Positions 14,801-27,989 of a DNA stretch of 64,000 bases are shown here, piece by piece. The stretch lies in the NCBI GenBank assembly GCA_023101725.1, contig JALJCO010001058.1:310001-374000 (forward strand), given 5' to 3'. Under the pieces are notes generated by a model. It searched no databases. It had not been told where the DNA came from and saw only the letters and a program-made list of their open reading frames with translations. The translations under genes were made by a program, and so were the position numbers. Positions within the stretch are counted from its first letter, which is position 1. Each line of letters starts with the position of its first letter. The DNA is from Atherinomorus stipes. Lineage: Eukaryota > Chordata > Actinopteri > Atheriniformes > Atherinidae.

Positions 14801-15940
14801 CTAAATCCTGCCGGATAAGCCAGGAAAACAAGAAAAGCAATCAAATGTAAAAAACAAAACAAAAAATGGAGAAGTAGGTAGGTGGTTGTACCTTCTCAGT
14901 TTTTTTTTTTTTTTTTTTTTGTGGATCAAATGTAACTTTTAGAAAAAGACAATCCCACTCCACATATTTCATCCGTTTGTTGTTATGTAGGACATACTGG
15001 AGATGCTTTGCAACCATACTGATGATACTTAAGTCATTGGGCAAAGTAATTTAACAGTAATTTAACCCAAATGTATACTCGCTAACCATAAAGTTTTTTT
15101 TTTTGGCAAAGTCTACAACAATATATGCAAGGGCGTAGTTTATTCTAGATGTGAATGTGCCTTATTTAGAGCAGGCCCAGGATATAAGCAGCTGCTTAGG
15201 GGCCACCAAAGTGCTCCTGTAATTCTAAAATACCTTGATTTGAAAACAAAACAAAAACAAAACAAAAAACTAAACAAACAAAAAAAAAAAAACAACACAA
15301 ATATACCATGAAAATTTTCATGGTTGATGTGTGAATAATACTGGTTTAATCAATTCCTGCTGCCTCTGTTGCCTGGTGCATACAGTACATAGTGTTTTGT
15401 GCAGTAAAGGGTGCTGTAGAATCTTTGAGGTACTCAAACGGAAGAAGTCAAGGACAGGTTTGCAACAGTTTCAAGCCATTTTACAGTGGAAATGACATTT
15501 TTGCACATTTTGTACCTCTGTTGCAAATTTTCATTCAAAAGTAAATTGGTGAATTTATTTAATTTAAATGTGTCTGCATATTAAAAAGTGAAAATTAATA
15601 CTAGACCACTTTTCTGAAGTTGCTACCCCATTAAGGTTATAAAGGCATGATGTACAATAACTAATGATTGGGTGTGTCATATTTGCAGTGTTTTAAGTAT
15701 TGATGGTGCTGAGGTGCTTGAGGTAAGTGGAATAGTCAAAAACATTACCTCCTGTCATCTTGTCCTAAGCTCTTCTCCTTGACCTTGATGGAAAACATCA
15801 ACAAGTTACGGAAAGAAGGGTTTATGAAAATAAAAGATGACTGTCTGTACTGTGAGTCCAACTGCACTTACACTCAGCTGTGATGTACAGCACTGAAACT
15901 AAAGATGTTCAGTAAATATTAAAAAATACTTCAATACCTC
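11805..15940. other. Gene-free DNA with homopolymer runs
   Basis: No gene recognised. It includes a purine-rich stretch near 13,180-13,265, a 28-base C run at 13395-13422, a 21-base T run at 14900-14920 and A-rich sequence near 15,245-15,295. The block near 13,690-14,050 is complex and non-repetitive and could be regulatory; this is only a guess. Confidence 0.4.
13395..13422. repeat. C28 homopolymer
   Basis: Twenty-eight consecutive C residues, one of three C/G runs longer than 25 in the window. Confidence 0.97.
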
Positions 15941-15941
15941 C

Positions 15942-16200
15942 ACCAAAGAGGTAATGTAACTGCCTGCGCTTGTTTGTCTGTCTGTTAGTTAGCAAAATAA
16001 TTCAAAAAGTTATGAACGGATTTGGATGAAATTTTCAAGGAATGTTGATAATGCCACAAAGAAGAACTGATCAAGTTTTGGTGTTGATCTGGAACACTGG
16101 CAACCTGTTTGAAGGATTCTTTATCATTGTGAGATAGGGCCATATGGAATGAGCTGTGCTGCTCGGCGGAGGTCTATGCCCTCCGAGTGCTTCTCTAGTT
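15942..16200. repeat. Dispersed repeat copy
   Basis: The run from CTCCACCAAAGAGGT through TTTGTCTGTCTGTTAG, ACGGATTTGGATGAAATTTT and GGCGGAGGTCTATGCCCTCC to CTTCTCTAGTTT follows a repeat that I recognise as widespread in animal genomes. It is diverged and non-coding. The class is not certain. Confidence 0.55.
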
Positions 16201-19200
16201 TAAAATCATCTTGTCACACTGTCACACAAAGACTACATATCATATTAATATGATAGAATATAAAATACCACCTAATTCTCAGTTTTTATAGATAAGAAAG
16301 AAAAGAAAAGGGCACAAAAATTAAACATTGTTGTGACAGGCTGCTCGGTCACTTCACTTTCCTCATAATTTGTACACACAAATCATAGTTAGTGCAACTG
16401 GATAAACCTTTCGGAGCATAGCTTTGGAAGTTGTGACCACAAGGAATGTAACTGTCTTTCTTTCATAAAGGGTATGTCAGTGCTTAGGGTGTTCTGAAAG
16501 GAAGCATTGGAGCTCCTTTCCTTAGTATTTGGAGAATTGGTTACTGCATTTCTGGTCTCAGGCTTTGATATGGTATAAATATCAAATATAGTTGGTTTAG
16601 GTAAAGGCTGTAGTTTGATATTACATACAATCTGTGATCTGAGACACAATTTTTAAAATCACGTAAACTCCTTTCGAGGTGGAATTTTCTGAGAAATAGC
16701 TTATGACTGAGAAACATTGAGAGTATATCAGTCTGTAGAGTCTAGAAACATGAAATGACATCATTTTTGGTCACGTAACAGGGCTGAGTTGCTTATGATC
16801 TGCAAAAATAATTAGCTTCTTTTTTTTTTTTTTTTACTTTTCTCTAACTTGAAATGCATACAAAGTCTTAAAATGGTCAAAGGATTTCTCAGTTAAGTCA
16901 GATAACATCAAAATATTCACCATGATAATTTTGATTATCAAAACAGAACTACTTGATGCGATGAGGGATTCTTTTCTTGTGGCAATACGGGGGGCCAAGA
17001 GAGTAGATGAGAGATGAGGTGCTGAAGCTCACAACCATAGAGTAATTCTATATGTGGCCTCTGGGGGCACACACATGCACACACACATGTAGGTACATAC
17101 ACACATCAGAGAAGCTCTGATGAAGTTCACTATAACAGTGTGTGAAGAGTCAGGGTGGGGGCAGGGAGAGGAGACAAGGGTGTGCATGTGTCTGTGTGAG
17201 GGAGCCAGGAGACAGCCGTTTAAAATTCTGTTTCCTGCAAGTGAGGAGGCTAATCCTGCCCCCATAATTCCCTGCAGCCAAAGCACCCCTCCTTCCTCAA
17301 CATCACCACTCCCTTTTTCTCTATCTAGCACTCCCTCTATCTCTCTCATTCTCCCTCTCTCTTAGTGCACACTCCATGAGTGACAGCACAATGCCCAGGC
17401 CCTCGCACGCTTATCTAACTCTAGCAGATGGTCGACTTGGATCAATGCACACACGCCACGATCAATGGCTGCGATAAAGAGCGGCGGGGATGGTACCCTC
17501 TCCCTAGCTCCCTCTCTCCTTCTATCTGCCTCCCCTCATGCCCAGCCTGCTGCCCCCTGCCCAATTGTTTCTCTCCTAGATTTGTTCATCTGCATCTGCA
17601 TTGGCACCTACCCGGCAGCAGGCCCTCTGCCGGTGCTGAGGTCCCACTGATGGCAGGAGCACCTGATGTGCCGTCCGCTGCATCTACCAACCTCCCTCGA
17701 CCTGCTTCCTCAGAGAACTCTGAGCCCTCTTTCTATCAGGCTTATCAAGAGATCACTGCTTCATCTCCTCCTCACCCACCCTCCTCAACTTATCTCATTC
17801 TGCCTTTTTCTCCTGCACTGGCTCGGTCTGTATCTCACATGTTAATCTCCTACGGTTGTACTTATTCTCTTCAGCTGTACGGGGATCTTTCTGCTTTTGA
17901 CCTTCTATGCTCTCTTTGAATGCACCGTTTACCATGTACTTACCATCCTCTGATGATGCAACCTTTTCATTCCCTCATAGGATCTGGGTCCATATGGAAT
18001 ATATCCACACGGTTTTGTTTGAGTCAGTGTCAGCCAAGGTTCAGAGGTGGTAGTCTAATGAGAGGCTGACAATACTGAAGTGAATCAAAGTGGGTCACAA
18101 ACAGAACTGTGAGGAGAAAGTGGAGCAGAAGTCTTACTGAGTGAATCCCTGACAGGAACTGTGGGTGGAAATGGGCCAGGGTGCACGCTGCTAAACAAAT
18201 TCAAACACCATATGCAAAGATCACATTCAGAAACACAAGGGGGGGTCTGATTCTGAAAAGTCAAACAACAAGACGCATCTGATGTCAAGTGTAGTCTTTG
18301 GAAATGCTGTTGACATCACTCCAACTTTAGGTTTGATTGTTGCTCAGACTTTTCCTACATTCAAGTCCTGTTAAAGACTTTAAGTCAAAACTGCAATCAA
18401 GACAACAAAGACGTAAAAATAAGAAAACAGGATTCTACATTTCTTCTACTTCATTCAAGTAATTCATAAGCATTTCCACTGAAAACTGTCCACTGTGATG
18501 TCTATTTGAGCATCATATTTAGCATTCTACTGTACTGTGTTAAGATGGAGGTTGACTATCACTGATGGATGTCACAGACCTTAAAGCAGCAATCTCAACC
18601 TCTGGTCATCAAGGGCCACATCGAAAACCCACAGGACAGTGGCCGTCAAGGGAAAGAGTCCCTGCTTTAAAGGCAAAGTGAAAAAGCATTGGGACAAACT
18701 CTTCAAAACGTGACACAAGAAGAATTACTTCATAGTGGACGATATGGTTCAGAAATCCTGCTGTGATAAAGGTAGAACAGGAAAAAAGTAAAATACATGT
18801 TATTACTGTTATTTAGAGACCAAGGCCTTACTTAAATCAAAACAAGAGCATGTGTGGTTTGTCAGCAGTATACTTCTCCAAAAAGTAAGTTCTCCCTTTA
18901 CTTTAAAGAATTTGTAATTGGCCGTTGGTGATGTAATGTGGTTCATAATAAGCCCATTAAAGCTTTTCTCTGTGCTGATGGAAAACGCAGTAGCAATATG
19001 GACACCTCCGCTATTTATACCTCTCAAATCCTCATGCATATTCACACAGTGCAGAGACGGGGAAAGAGCAGGCAGACACCCTGACAAATAAGTGCCTGGA
19101 TCTCATTTCTTTTGGAGCCTAAGCTATTCCAGCACAGTGAGGCCTCCTCCCCTCTTTACACTGTGGCCATAGCCTCATCCATTCTCTGCTTCTGCTGCTT

Positions 19201-19242
19201 TCATTTGCTTCTGGTCAACATGGGCAGGCCATGTGCATGAGT

Positions 19243-19277
<35 letters not shown>

Positions 19278-19721
19278 CAGAGGGGACAAGAAGGTAAATA
19301 ACAAGGCTCTAATCTGCTGGTCAAGGCAAAACTGCCCCAAGTTATGTAAATGATTCTATACTTCACCTATAAAACATGCCAATTCATTGGAGTTGTCAAG
19401 CAGCTGTGTCCCTCTTTCGTCACACTGAACATTGCTGACTGTAATTTAAAGCTTTGGACTCTCACCAAACAGTATTCAAGCTGACATCTTCAACTTTTCT
19501 CTCCTCCCACTTCTCCACTTCCAGAGATAGCCTTCCAGCAGAGGGTTTGGGACCATTTAGATGGCTAGATGACCAGTACTACTTCATCACTAAAAGAAAA
19601 AAAAAATCATAATGGAGGTTATTGTAATAGATATGTTCCTCAATATGATGACACAGTGTACTTTCCAGTGCTCAGTGGCATCCCATAACTGTAAAAATGA
19701 TAAATATTTTCAGAAGACATT
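16201..19721. other. Gene-free DNA
   Basis: No gene recognised. An open frame at 17428-17919 is proline- and serine-rich with no domain and is probably chance. A (GA)n array lies at about 19246-19274. A decayed 90-bp fragment near 18590-18680 resembles the ends of the short hAT-type elements at 21614 and 27138. A compact stretch at about 18,900-19,060 contains CTATTTATAC (MEF2-like) and ATGCATATTC (octamer-like) and is a candidate enhancer by motif only. Confidence 0.4.
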
Positions 19722-19725
19722 TTAA

Positions 19726-20379
<654 letters not shown>

Positions 20380-21613
20380 TTAAGGAGCAACACAACAAAG
20401 AGACACAGTGGCACTGAATTTTTATCTTTCTTACTGTGTGTCAGTAGCAACAACATTCCCATTCTCACTGTCTACATTGCACCTTTGCGACACACTTCAG
20501 TTTCAGCTGTTTTTGGGGTTAAAGCTCTAAAAGCTTTAGATTTAGGAAATGATGTAATGAAATATATAATTTGATTTTCAAGGTTATAAACATATTACAC
20601 AATGTACCTTTTCTTTCTTTTTAAAAAAAAACTGCAACAAGTTTCTTCACCATTTTTTGAGTTACCATGGGGATGCCTCTGATGACAGTGACATGTTTCC
20701 AGAAAACAGTTGAGTATGATGTTTTGAATCAGTTCAAAGACGATCCATTCAAAGAACAGGCAGTTGGAAACAGCAGCGATCTAAAATGCTGACCACACTT
20801 TGGTATAGCAACAAACTGCATAAAGATGCACTACAGAACTTTTTGCAATTTTCTCTTGGACACGACCCTTATCAGCGGCTAAACTGACATCCATCTTGCA
20901 TCTTATCTGAAGTGTGAGCTCCTTCCAGCCAGTAAAAGAAAGTCTTGTCTTCTCTCCTGTTCTGTCCCTTCCTTACTTTCTTTTTCTTGCTTCCTCTGAT
21001 AATGTTTCTGTGCCGATATACACCTTGGTATGCGTTCAAAGCACCCGCTGTGTTTAATTCTATTTGTTAGCATGTAACACTGTGCAATCAATAGTCAGCT
21101 GCAACTGCAACCGGATGGAAAAAGTTGCATGATGTGGTTGGGACACCGCTAGTCAGTGACAGCCCGGTGACGGTATAGTGAACGTTAGTGTGCCATCAAA
21201 ACAAGTCAGAAATACATATTCTTAAGGTTGAAAAGTTATGTTGTGGATCTTTAATGAGAAATCAAGTGCATCAGCTTCAGAGTGGCCATTCTTCATCAAT
21301 GAGTTCCATCTGAAAACAGCCACGAGAACGTTCATACTCTTATTTCAACTTCACCTGTCCTGAATTTACTTTGCTTCTTTATTTTTTCATTTATTCCACC
21401 TTTTTGACAAGGTCCATCCAAGCTACCCTTCTTGTCTATGTAGATACAAATGTTCCCATATGTCACAAAATGTTTAAATCTAGAAAAAAACAAACAACTT
21501 CCAAATAAATACAACCCCAATTTCTGATCCATAAGTATCAGAAATTCTGTTAAAATTGCAGCCAAGATATGACAGTTTCCAGTATGAGATCCGTTGAACA
21601 ATTAGATTTAAAT

Positions 21614-21825
21614 CAGGGGTGTCCTGCTCCGGTCCTCAGGGGCCACAATCCTGCAGGTTTTCTATGCCTCCCTACTCCAAGACACCTGACTCAAATTAAT
21701 GAGTCATTGTGCAGAACATCATAGGCTGTTAGATTCGTTGACTTTAAGTCAGATGTGCTGAAGCTTGGGAACAGTGATAACCTGCGGGACAGTGGCCCCT
21801 CGATGACTGAATTTGGTAACCCCTG
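21614..21825. mobile_element. hAT-type MITE with 8-bp target duplication
   Basis: The element starts CAGGGGTGTCC and ends with a reversed CAGGGGTTACC. Its body has the 'bleached' text of a very common fish MITE (a GGTCCTCAGGGGCCAC block on the left, CAGTGGCCCCTCG on the right). The flanks are ATTTAAAT (21606-21613) and ATTTAGAT (21826-21833), 7 of 8 bases alike, fitting the 8-bp duplication of hAT elements. Non-coding, non-autonomous. Related copy at 27138. Confidence 0.85.
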
Positions 21826-21833
21826 ATTTAGAT

Positions 21834-24800
21834 GATTCATTTTATGATATAAACGCTCTAAGGAATTTTTCAAAAGGATCAGGTACTTCTTGTAATATTG
21901 TTTTTTTAGAATAATATAGTTATTTGTTTCCATAGATCTTCATCATTGTTATTCCAATATCATTAATTTATGTTGATTCTGTTGAATGACTGAGAATAGG
22001 CTGAAAAATGAAAAAAAAAATGTTGAAAAGGGTTCCTCTCTTTACAGAAATATTTTTTTCTTTTTCCCCTTTATTCAAAAACCTTTATAATTTAGGCTAC
22101 TTGTCTGCTTTGTATCCAGCGGCTATGTCATCTGGAACAGATTCTTTCAGGGAAAGCAAGAAGTAAACAAAAACAAACATAAATTCACTAATAAAACAGC
22201 GTTGGGAATCTTTGCAAATGCTGTGTTGGCTTCTGATGTTGGCCAGAAATCTCATATAGACGCCTTCATTTGTTTTGCTTTGCTTATCACCCATCTCTCC
22301 ACCTTGTCATGGGACGGACTATGACAGAGTGCTGCTGAACCAGCATGTTTGCCCACTGCTGGGCACAGACAGCCTGGCTGACCACACTATTGTCACATGA
22401 GCTGCAGTCTGAAGAATTGGTTGCTCCCCCTCTGTCCCCCCGTGTGTCCCTCCTTATTCCCCCACCCACCCTTCTTAATCCTGCTTAATTTGAGCCCAAA
22501 GAAATTCACATGTGCCAGTGAGAACATTTTACAGAGTACATTGCCTCTGTTTTTGCCCATAAAATAAAACAGAGCTCAAGCACTAAGCTGTATTGATCTT
22601 ACAACCGGATGGAGTGATTGAGAGGGAAGATGGTGCCTCTAAAAGGTGCACACTTGTAGATCACAGGCAACGCCTCAGCACTGCTAATTGGGCATGGCTG
22701 CAGAACATAGGCTAGGACATTTTCCTGTTACAGAATGGACACCTTTTATGTATTAACGGATGTGTGACTGTCTTATCTTTTCAACTGCATGTAGTGGAAA
22801 GAGAAGTTAGTGCGTTTTGGCTTATTTAAGGATAATTTGTTGAGGTAGCACTAACTTTGGCTGCCATTACTGCAAACTGTCACAGAAAAGAAGTGGGGAT
22901 TTCTCTTATGGGTATATTTAGAAACTATGGGGCTGAAAGATGTAGATTTGAACACCTCCATCCTGTGGGTGGGCAGACTTTTGCAGACACTGAACTCAGA
23001 GGCTGCATGGCCACCCGGTAGGAGAAACTCTACACGGCAGCAATGTCAAGCATTAGTTCAGCACCAGTTCTTCAGCTCACACACGCATTGACAAACCCAA
23101 AAGCTGCAGAAGTTTCGGCTTTGATCACTGAATCACAAGCCGCGATAACAGGAACAAATCTACCAGTTCCATTTAACCCACTTCTACTAATTTACAAAGA
23201 CTAAGATTCCTTTTTAACTCGCAACATCAAAGTAGCACAAAGCTGCTTCTTCCAGCAAAGTATCTGCTCCATATAAGAAAAAAAAAAAAGAAATACAAAT
23301 ACTTTAGTCAATGTCTATTTTGGAATTCCTTTATTAGATGTACTGACAAATCAAACAAAAGCAAAACCATCACCAAGAAACCAAACAAAGACTATGCCAT
23401 ACTTTACTAAGATTCTGTACACATTGAGCCAAAAGGTAAAAAGCACGAGACAAAAAATCCCCCTTTTACAATGGCACTAGTTCATTGTTCGTGAGACTGA
23501 ATGTGGTGTTTTAGATCTTACTGGCATCTTCCTCTGGCAGCTTTACTCGCACTCCCTTTTTTGTATTTTCATTGTGGATTGTTGTTTACCGGCTTCAGTG
23601 CGTTATATCAGTGCCTCCCTTTCCTCAAAACACCTACTCATTTGAGGACTGATTCATTCCAGGCTAATTCAAATTCCCAAGGGATTAGAGACATCTAATT
23701 TGGTGATATTTCTGTCATGCACACTTCGGATGTAGTATTCAAGCATTTGTCCCCTCCCCATTTGCCACAAGCACAAACACACACATACACACACAGACAA
23801 AATAAACACTTTATACATTGTCTAGTTATCTTTCTTGCCATGCTAGATATTTTTTTTTATATGTTTGAGAGATTCTAGATATTCCCACATCTTTGTTGTG
23901 GTGTGGTGGTGTGATCAGTTCATAAATATAGTTCCACAAATATACATAAGAATATGAATATGCATCAATAAATTAAGATAATAAGAAAAGCTAAGGAAAA
24001 AAAAAAGAAGAAAAAAAAAAGAAGCTATTTGATAAGTAGGGCATATAAGTTATCATTTGATTGAAGGTTGCCTCAAAACATGAGTCAGAGATCCCTATGG
24101 ATTTATTCATGTCAAAGATTTAAAAAGAAAATTTGCAAAACTGCAAAAATCCATGACCTACAGTATATTTGAAACTCCAACTGCAGTCCAGTTACCAGAT
24201 TTAGTTCTATTTAGATACTTATCTCAGTATTTCTCAGAATCAGATCTCACTCCCAACAGTTATATGAAGATGATTAAAGACAAATGTGATACTTCAATCT
24301 TTTCCTCTTGGTTTTGTTTCAGACACCAAACAGTGAAATAAGCTGATTAAATTTTTTTTTAGTGAGGTAAGACTGAAACTGATATTGGTTCTTTACAGCT
24401 ATTTAATCGTATGTACATAATATATCTTATGGACATTTTATGTGGTTTAAGGTAAACTAACCTTAGTACAGTATATTTTCATTTTATGATTAAAAAAAAT
24501 CTTGTGAGAAGCAGTCAGCAGTTGTTCTGGGAAAGAGGATAGTTGACATCTTAGTCTGAAATAAATTAACTGCACACATTATCTTAAAGCAATGTGAAGG
24601 TAAGTGTGTCTGTTGCTGTACTTCATGAGTTTTCCTATAGTCTTAACCCTGACCTGAGTTTCCAGAAAAAAAGGGTTTTAGGACTTATTGCACCAGCCCT
24701 TCCTTTCTCCTTGTTTCTGGCTGATAAAGTTTGCATGGAGTGTTTGCTACCTGGTCAACACCCCCCCCCCCCCCCCCTTTTTTTTCTCTCTCTCTCTCTT

Positions 24801-25480
24801 TTGAACAGTTTACTCTGTTTACCTGTAGTACTGTTGTGCAAAAAAAAAAAAAGAAAAAAGGGGGAAAAACACTTTTGAAGTTTGTAGCTAAAACTCTGTC
24901 CAGCTGCTGGGGAGGAAACATGGACTTATAGACATTCATGTAAGTTTTTACCATTATGTCTGAAGTTGCATTAAATGGATCAAAGTTCAAATTCCCCATG
25001 ACAACTATTTCTTCCAAACTGGGTTTTCTGTACATTTGCTAAAACATCTTGTGTTATATGCTTGCAACAAACCCACCAAGCTGGAGGTGGTGTCAGACTA
25101 CCACATCGTTTCAGTCTATTTAAAAACAAACTTACTGCACGGATTTGGAGCCCCTTTTTGAGGAAGAATAAACAAAAGTGTGACTTTTAATGAAATAAGC
25201 CAGTGTGCTTAGCTTTGACATGTCTGCTCAACAGGTCACCCTGTTTCATCTGTTCACCATTAACATTTTATCCTACACCTGGATGAAGGCCTGTTTGGCT
25301 GCAGGGTAGGGTAAGCATGGGGGCAGGGAGGTCTGCGGAGAAAGCGGTGACTGCACAGGTGTGAGGGCCTTCAACACCACTTGCAGTTTTAATTAACAAC
25401 TGTGCTACTCAAATGTTTAGCTTTTTTTCAGTTTCTAAAAACACAAATGAGGATCAGCCATTCATCCCGTAATTTTCTCC
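21834..25480. other. Gene-free DNA
   Basis: No gene recognised. It contains AT-rich stretches, an AC array near 23,775-23,800, A/G-rich runs near 24,000-24,025, and a C17-T-(CT)n tract at 24761-24800. The block 22,300-23,150 is complex sequence without repeats. Confidence 0.4.
24761..24800. repeat. Compound C17-T9-(CT)n tract
   Basis: A run of 17 C is followed by a T run and then CT dinucleotides, a compound polypyrimidine tract. Confidence 0.95.
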
Positions 25481-25481
25481 A

Positions 25482-25575
25482 TCAATCCATCCATCCCTAC
25501 TTATCATGGCTTGGGGGGTGGGGTGCAGCCTACCTGAGCTGCTGTCAGGTGATGGTTCACCTTGGATGGGTCACT
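25482..25575 (-). mobile_element. SINE/LINE 3' tail fragment (reverse)
   Basis: Read on the minus strand this matches the GCTGGGATAGGCTCCAGC-type tail block of the copies at 29163-29612 and 39034-39268, but diverged. Only the tail is present, with CCATCCATC repeats where the terminal GAATGAATG array would be. A 5'-truncated insertion. Confidence 0.6.
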
Positions 25576-27129
25576 GTTTCAAATGATGATAACATCTGCA
25601 AAAATCATCCTTTAACTCAAAGAATTTTGCCAACTTAAGAAGCTATTGGATATCAAATCGACCAGTAAGTACACCAGTGAAAAGTGAAAAGTTTCTGTTG
25701 TGTACCTCTTGGATCTGGAAGAGTAAAAGGTGCTATGCAGGGAAAACATGTCATACAGTCTCTGCTCTGTGCAGGTGTACATACTGGTTTGTTGCCACCC
25801 CACCGATTATTCTGCAGACTTGACTTGTGACGCTCAGGAGCAGAGTGCTTCTCTATAAGACAGATAACACATAATGATATAATACATGGAGCAATGTAGA
25901 AAAGTGCTTCACAGTGGTAAAGTAGTTCTGTGATGACAGAACTGAATAAGATTTTACTGACAAATGAGCACATTGTGAAGTTCAAAGTCTAGAGCTTTTA
26001 CAAAGACATTTCTTTTTCCATGATTATTTTCCCTTCTTTAAAGAAGCAGGGTATGAATTCATCACAAATCAGTTCACTTAAAGAACTTATCCTTTAAACT
26101 CGCAGTGAATTGCAGGAAGGAGTTTTAGGTCATCCACCCAGACAGTGACTTCAGGAGTCAAAAAGCCACAAGTGTTGATACAGTTTCTCCACAGTATGCC
26201 CTAATTTTCAGAAGGTGGCGTGACAGTGATGGATAGTTGTAAGCTTGGTACCAATAAGGGCCTCCAAGTTTTCGACTTGGGGCCCAGGACTCCAGTAGAT
26301 GGGCCCTCCAGGGGAGTCCCTCTAAATTAAATCCTCTGAGGCTGCCAGGGTAAAGTGATGCTTTCTCGGTACCCCATACCCATTCTAGACTACTGCCTCC
26401 AGCTAGCCTCACTTTTGTTCACCAAGAGCAAGTTTTTTCTCCTTAATTAATTCAACAGAAAGTAATTAAAGCTTTACATTTTGCCGACATGCCTCGTCTG
26501 CCCCCACTCTTTCAGGACAAAAAGAAAAGGTAGGATGGAGAGAGGGGGCAATAGAAATTAAGAACTCTCAGTGCCAAATGACCGTCGGAAGCAAAACAAT
26601 ATTAGCCCCCTGAGTTAGTGGCCAGGGCTCATAATAAAGGAATAACAAGAGTGGGTATAGAGCTGAGATGAATGCTCTGCGGTGGTAGTGCAGGTTGTAT
26701 TGTTCAGCAGGGAGGTGGAGGCTGCTGAGATAGACGGCTCTAGCCACAGAGTGCGCTTAATTTGCTGAGCGATGTTAGTCCTCAGGGGTGTTGTTTGGCC
26801 CTGAAGGGTAATAATGTACTTGGCACCTTTACCTCCTCTCCCCTGTATCCAGCACTTTATGTGGAAATTTAGAAAAAAAATAAATCTGTACTCAAAAAGT
26901 GCTTTTAAAACAACAGAATTTAGACAGCACTGCAAAAAGGTTTCAGCCACATGTGATGCAACCCCACCACCACCACCACCAAACAAGCAAACAACAACAA
27001 CAAAAACATCTGTCACATAATTCCAGATGGATGTCTCACATGCAGCTTGTCTATTTTGTATCGACAATTATTGAAAAGGGGACCAAGGAGTTTTGTATTT
27101 TATGTTCATCGTGCCATGAGTGTTATATG
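25576..27129. other. Gene-free DNA
   Basis: No exon recognised on either strand. A short CAC/CAA trinucleotide run lies near 26,965-27,000. Open frames here show no domain. Confidence 0.4.
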
Positions 27130-27137
27130 TGTTAAAA

Positions 27138-27361
27138 CAGGGGTGCCCAAGTCCAGTCCTCAAGAGCTTCTATCCTGCACAGTTTGGTTGCATCCCTTCT
27201 CCAACATACCTGAATCAAATGAATGGCTCATTACCAGGCCTCTGCAGAGCTGAATGACATGCACATGAGGGAATTAACCATTTGATTCAGGTGTGTTGAA
27301 GAGGGTATGTTCTAAAAATTGCAGCATAGTAGCTTTCGTGGACCAGACTTGGGCACGTCTG
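27138..27361. mobile_element. hAT-type MITE with 8-bp target duplication
   Basis: The ends CAGGGGTGCCCAAGTCCAGT and, reversed, CAGACGTGCCCAAGTCTGGT are inverted copies. The flanks TGTTAAAA (27130-27137) and AGTTAAAA (27362-27369) agree at 7 of 8 bases. The 224-bp interior (CTGAATCAAATGAATGGCTC on the left; a reversed match TTGATTCAGGTGTGTT on the right) is non-coding and is of the same family as the copy at 21614. Confidence 0.87.
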
Positions 27362-27694
27362 AGTTAAAAGATGAGCTTCAGTTTAACAAGAAATCCTGCA
27401 CCAAGCACTGGGTACTATCATCTAGACAAAGTTTGGATTGTGTGGAAAGGAAGTACAGTATATGTTGTTGCTGAGAAGTATGCAGTATTAGAAAAGGACC
27501 GTTAGCCTGTATGACTGCTGGATGCAAACCCTGAAGTCCCTCTGTTTAAAGGGAGCCACTCTGTTGTTCAAATCTTGAAGTGACAGAAGCTTCTTTTTAT
27601 TTTCATTTTTAAATTTTTTTTTATGTTTCAATTTCAATTTATTCACACACACAAATTCAGTACATTAAGAGAGAACTACTCCTCTTCACTCTAT

Positions 27695-27870
27695 TTCACC
27701 ACTTGGGTCCTCCAGAGGTCCATCCTTGGTTTTTTCTCGTTCTCGTTAAACTATGTATAGCAGGGGTGTCCACTTCTCTGCACCGGCTCCCAGTTCATTT
27801 AAGAGTGGATATCAAGATTTCATTGTTTGTTTTTGAGAGTTTAAATGCAATAACAACTTCAAATGAATTC
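27695..27870 (+). mobile_element. LINE reverse-transcriptase relic
   Basis: Two pieces of a non-LTR retrotransposon protein can be read. Near 27703-27760 a frame gives LQRSILGFFSFSLNYV, matching the VPQGSxLGPxLF reverse-transcriptase motif. Near 27776-27870 another frame gives LHRLPVHLRVDIKISLFVFE, matching the LHWLPVxxRIDFKILLxxFK segment typical of L2/Rex-like fish LINEs. The catalytic part between them is missing and the pieces are in different frames, so the copy is dead. Confidence 0.75.
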
Positions 27871-27989
27871 CTTCCAGAGCATTGCTGTCTGCTGCCGTGC
27901 TTCTGGTTGTCCTGAGAGCCACTAAAATCCATTAAAACACAGGGGTTCTGTTTTAACCCCAATTTGTGAGACTGCTTTCTAATCCACAT

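Noticed and set aside
17428..17919. 163-codon plus-strand frame rich in Pro and Ser
   Set aside because: No domain, no splice context, composition explained by C/T-rich DNA.
18590..18680. Possible third copy of the CAGGGGTG-type MITE
   Set aside because: Only short, diverged end-like pieces (AAGGGCCAC and GTGGCCGTCAAGG) and no target duplication; noted within the surrounding stretch only.
26615..27067. 150-codon minus-strand frame with a glycine run
   Set aside because: The glycine run comes from a CAC trinucleotide repeat; no domain seen.
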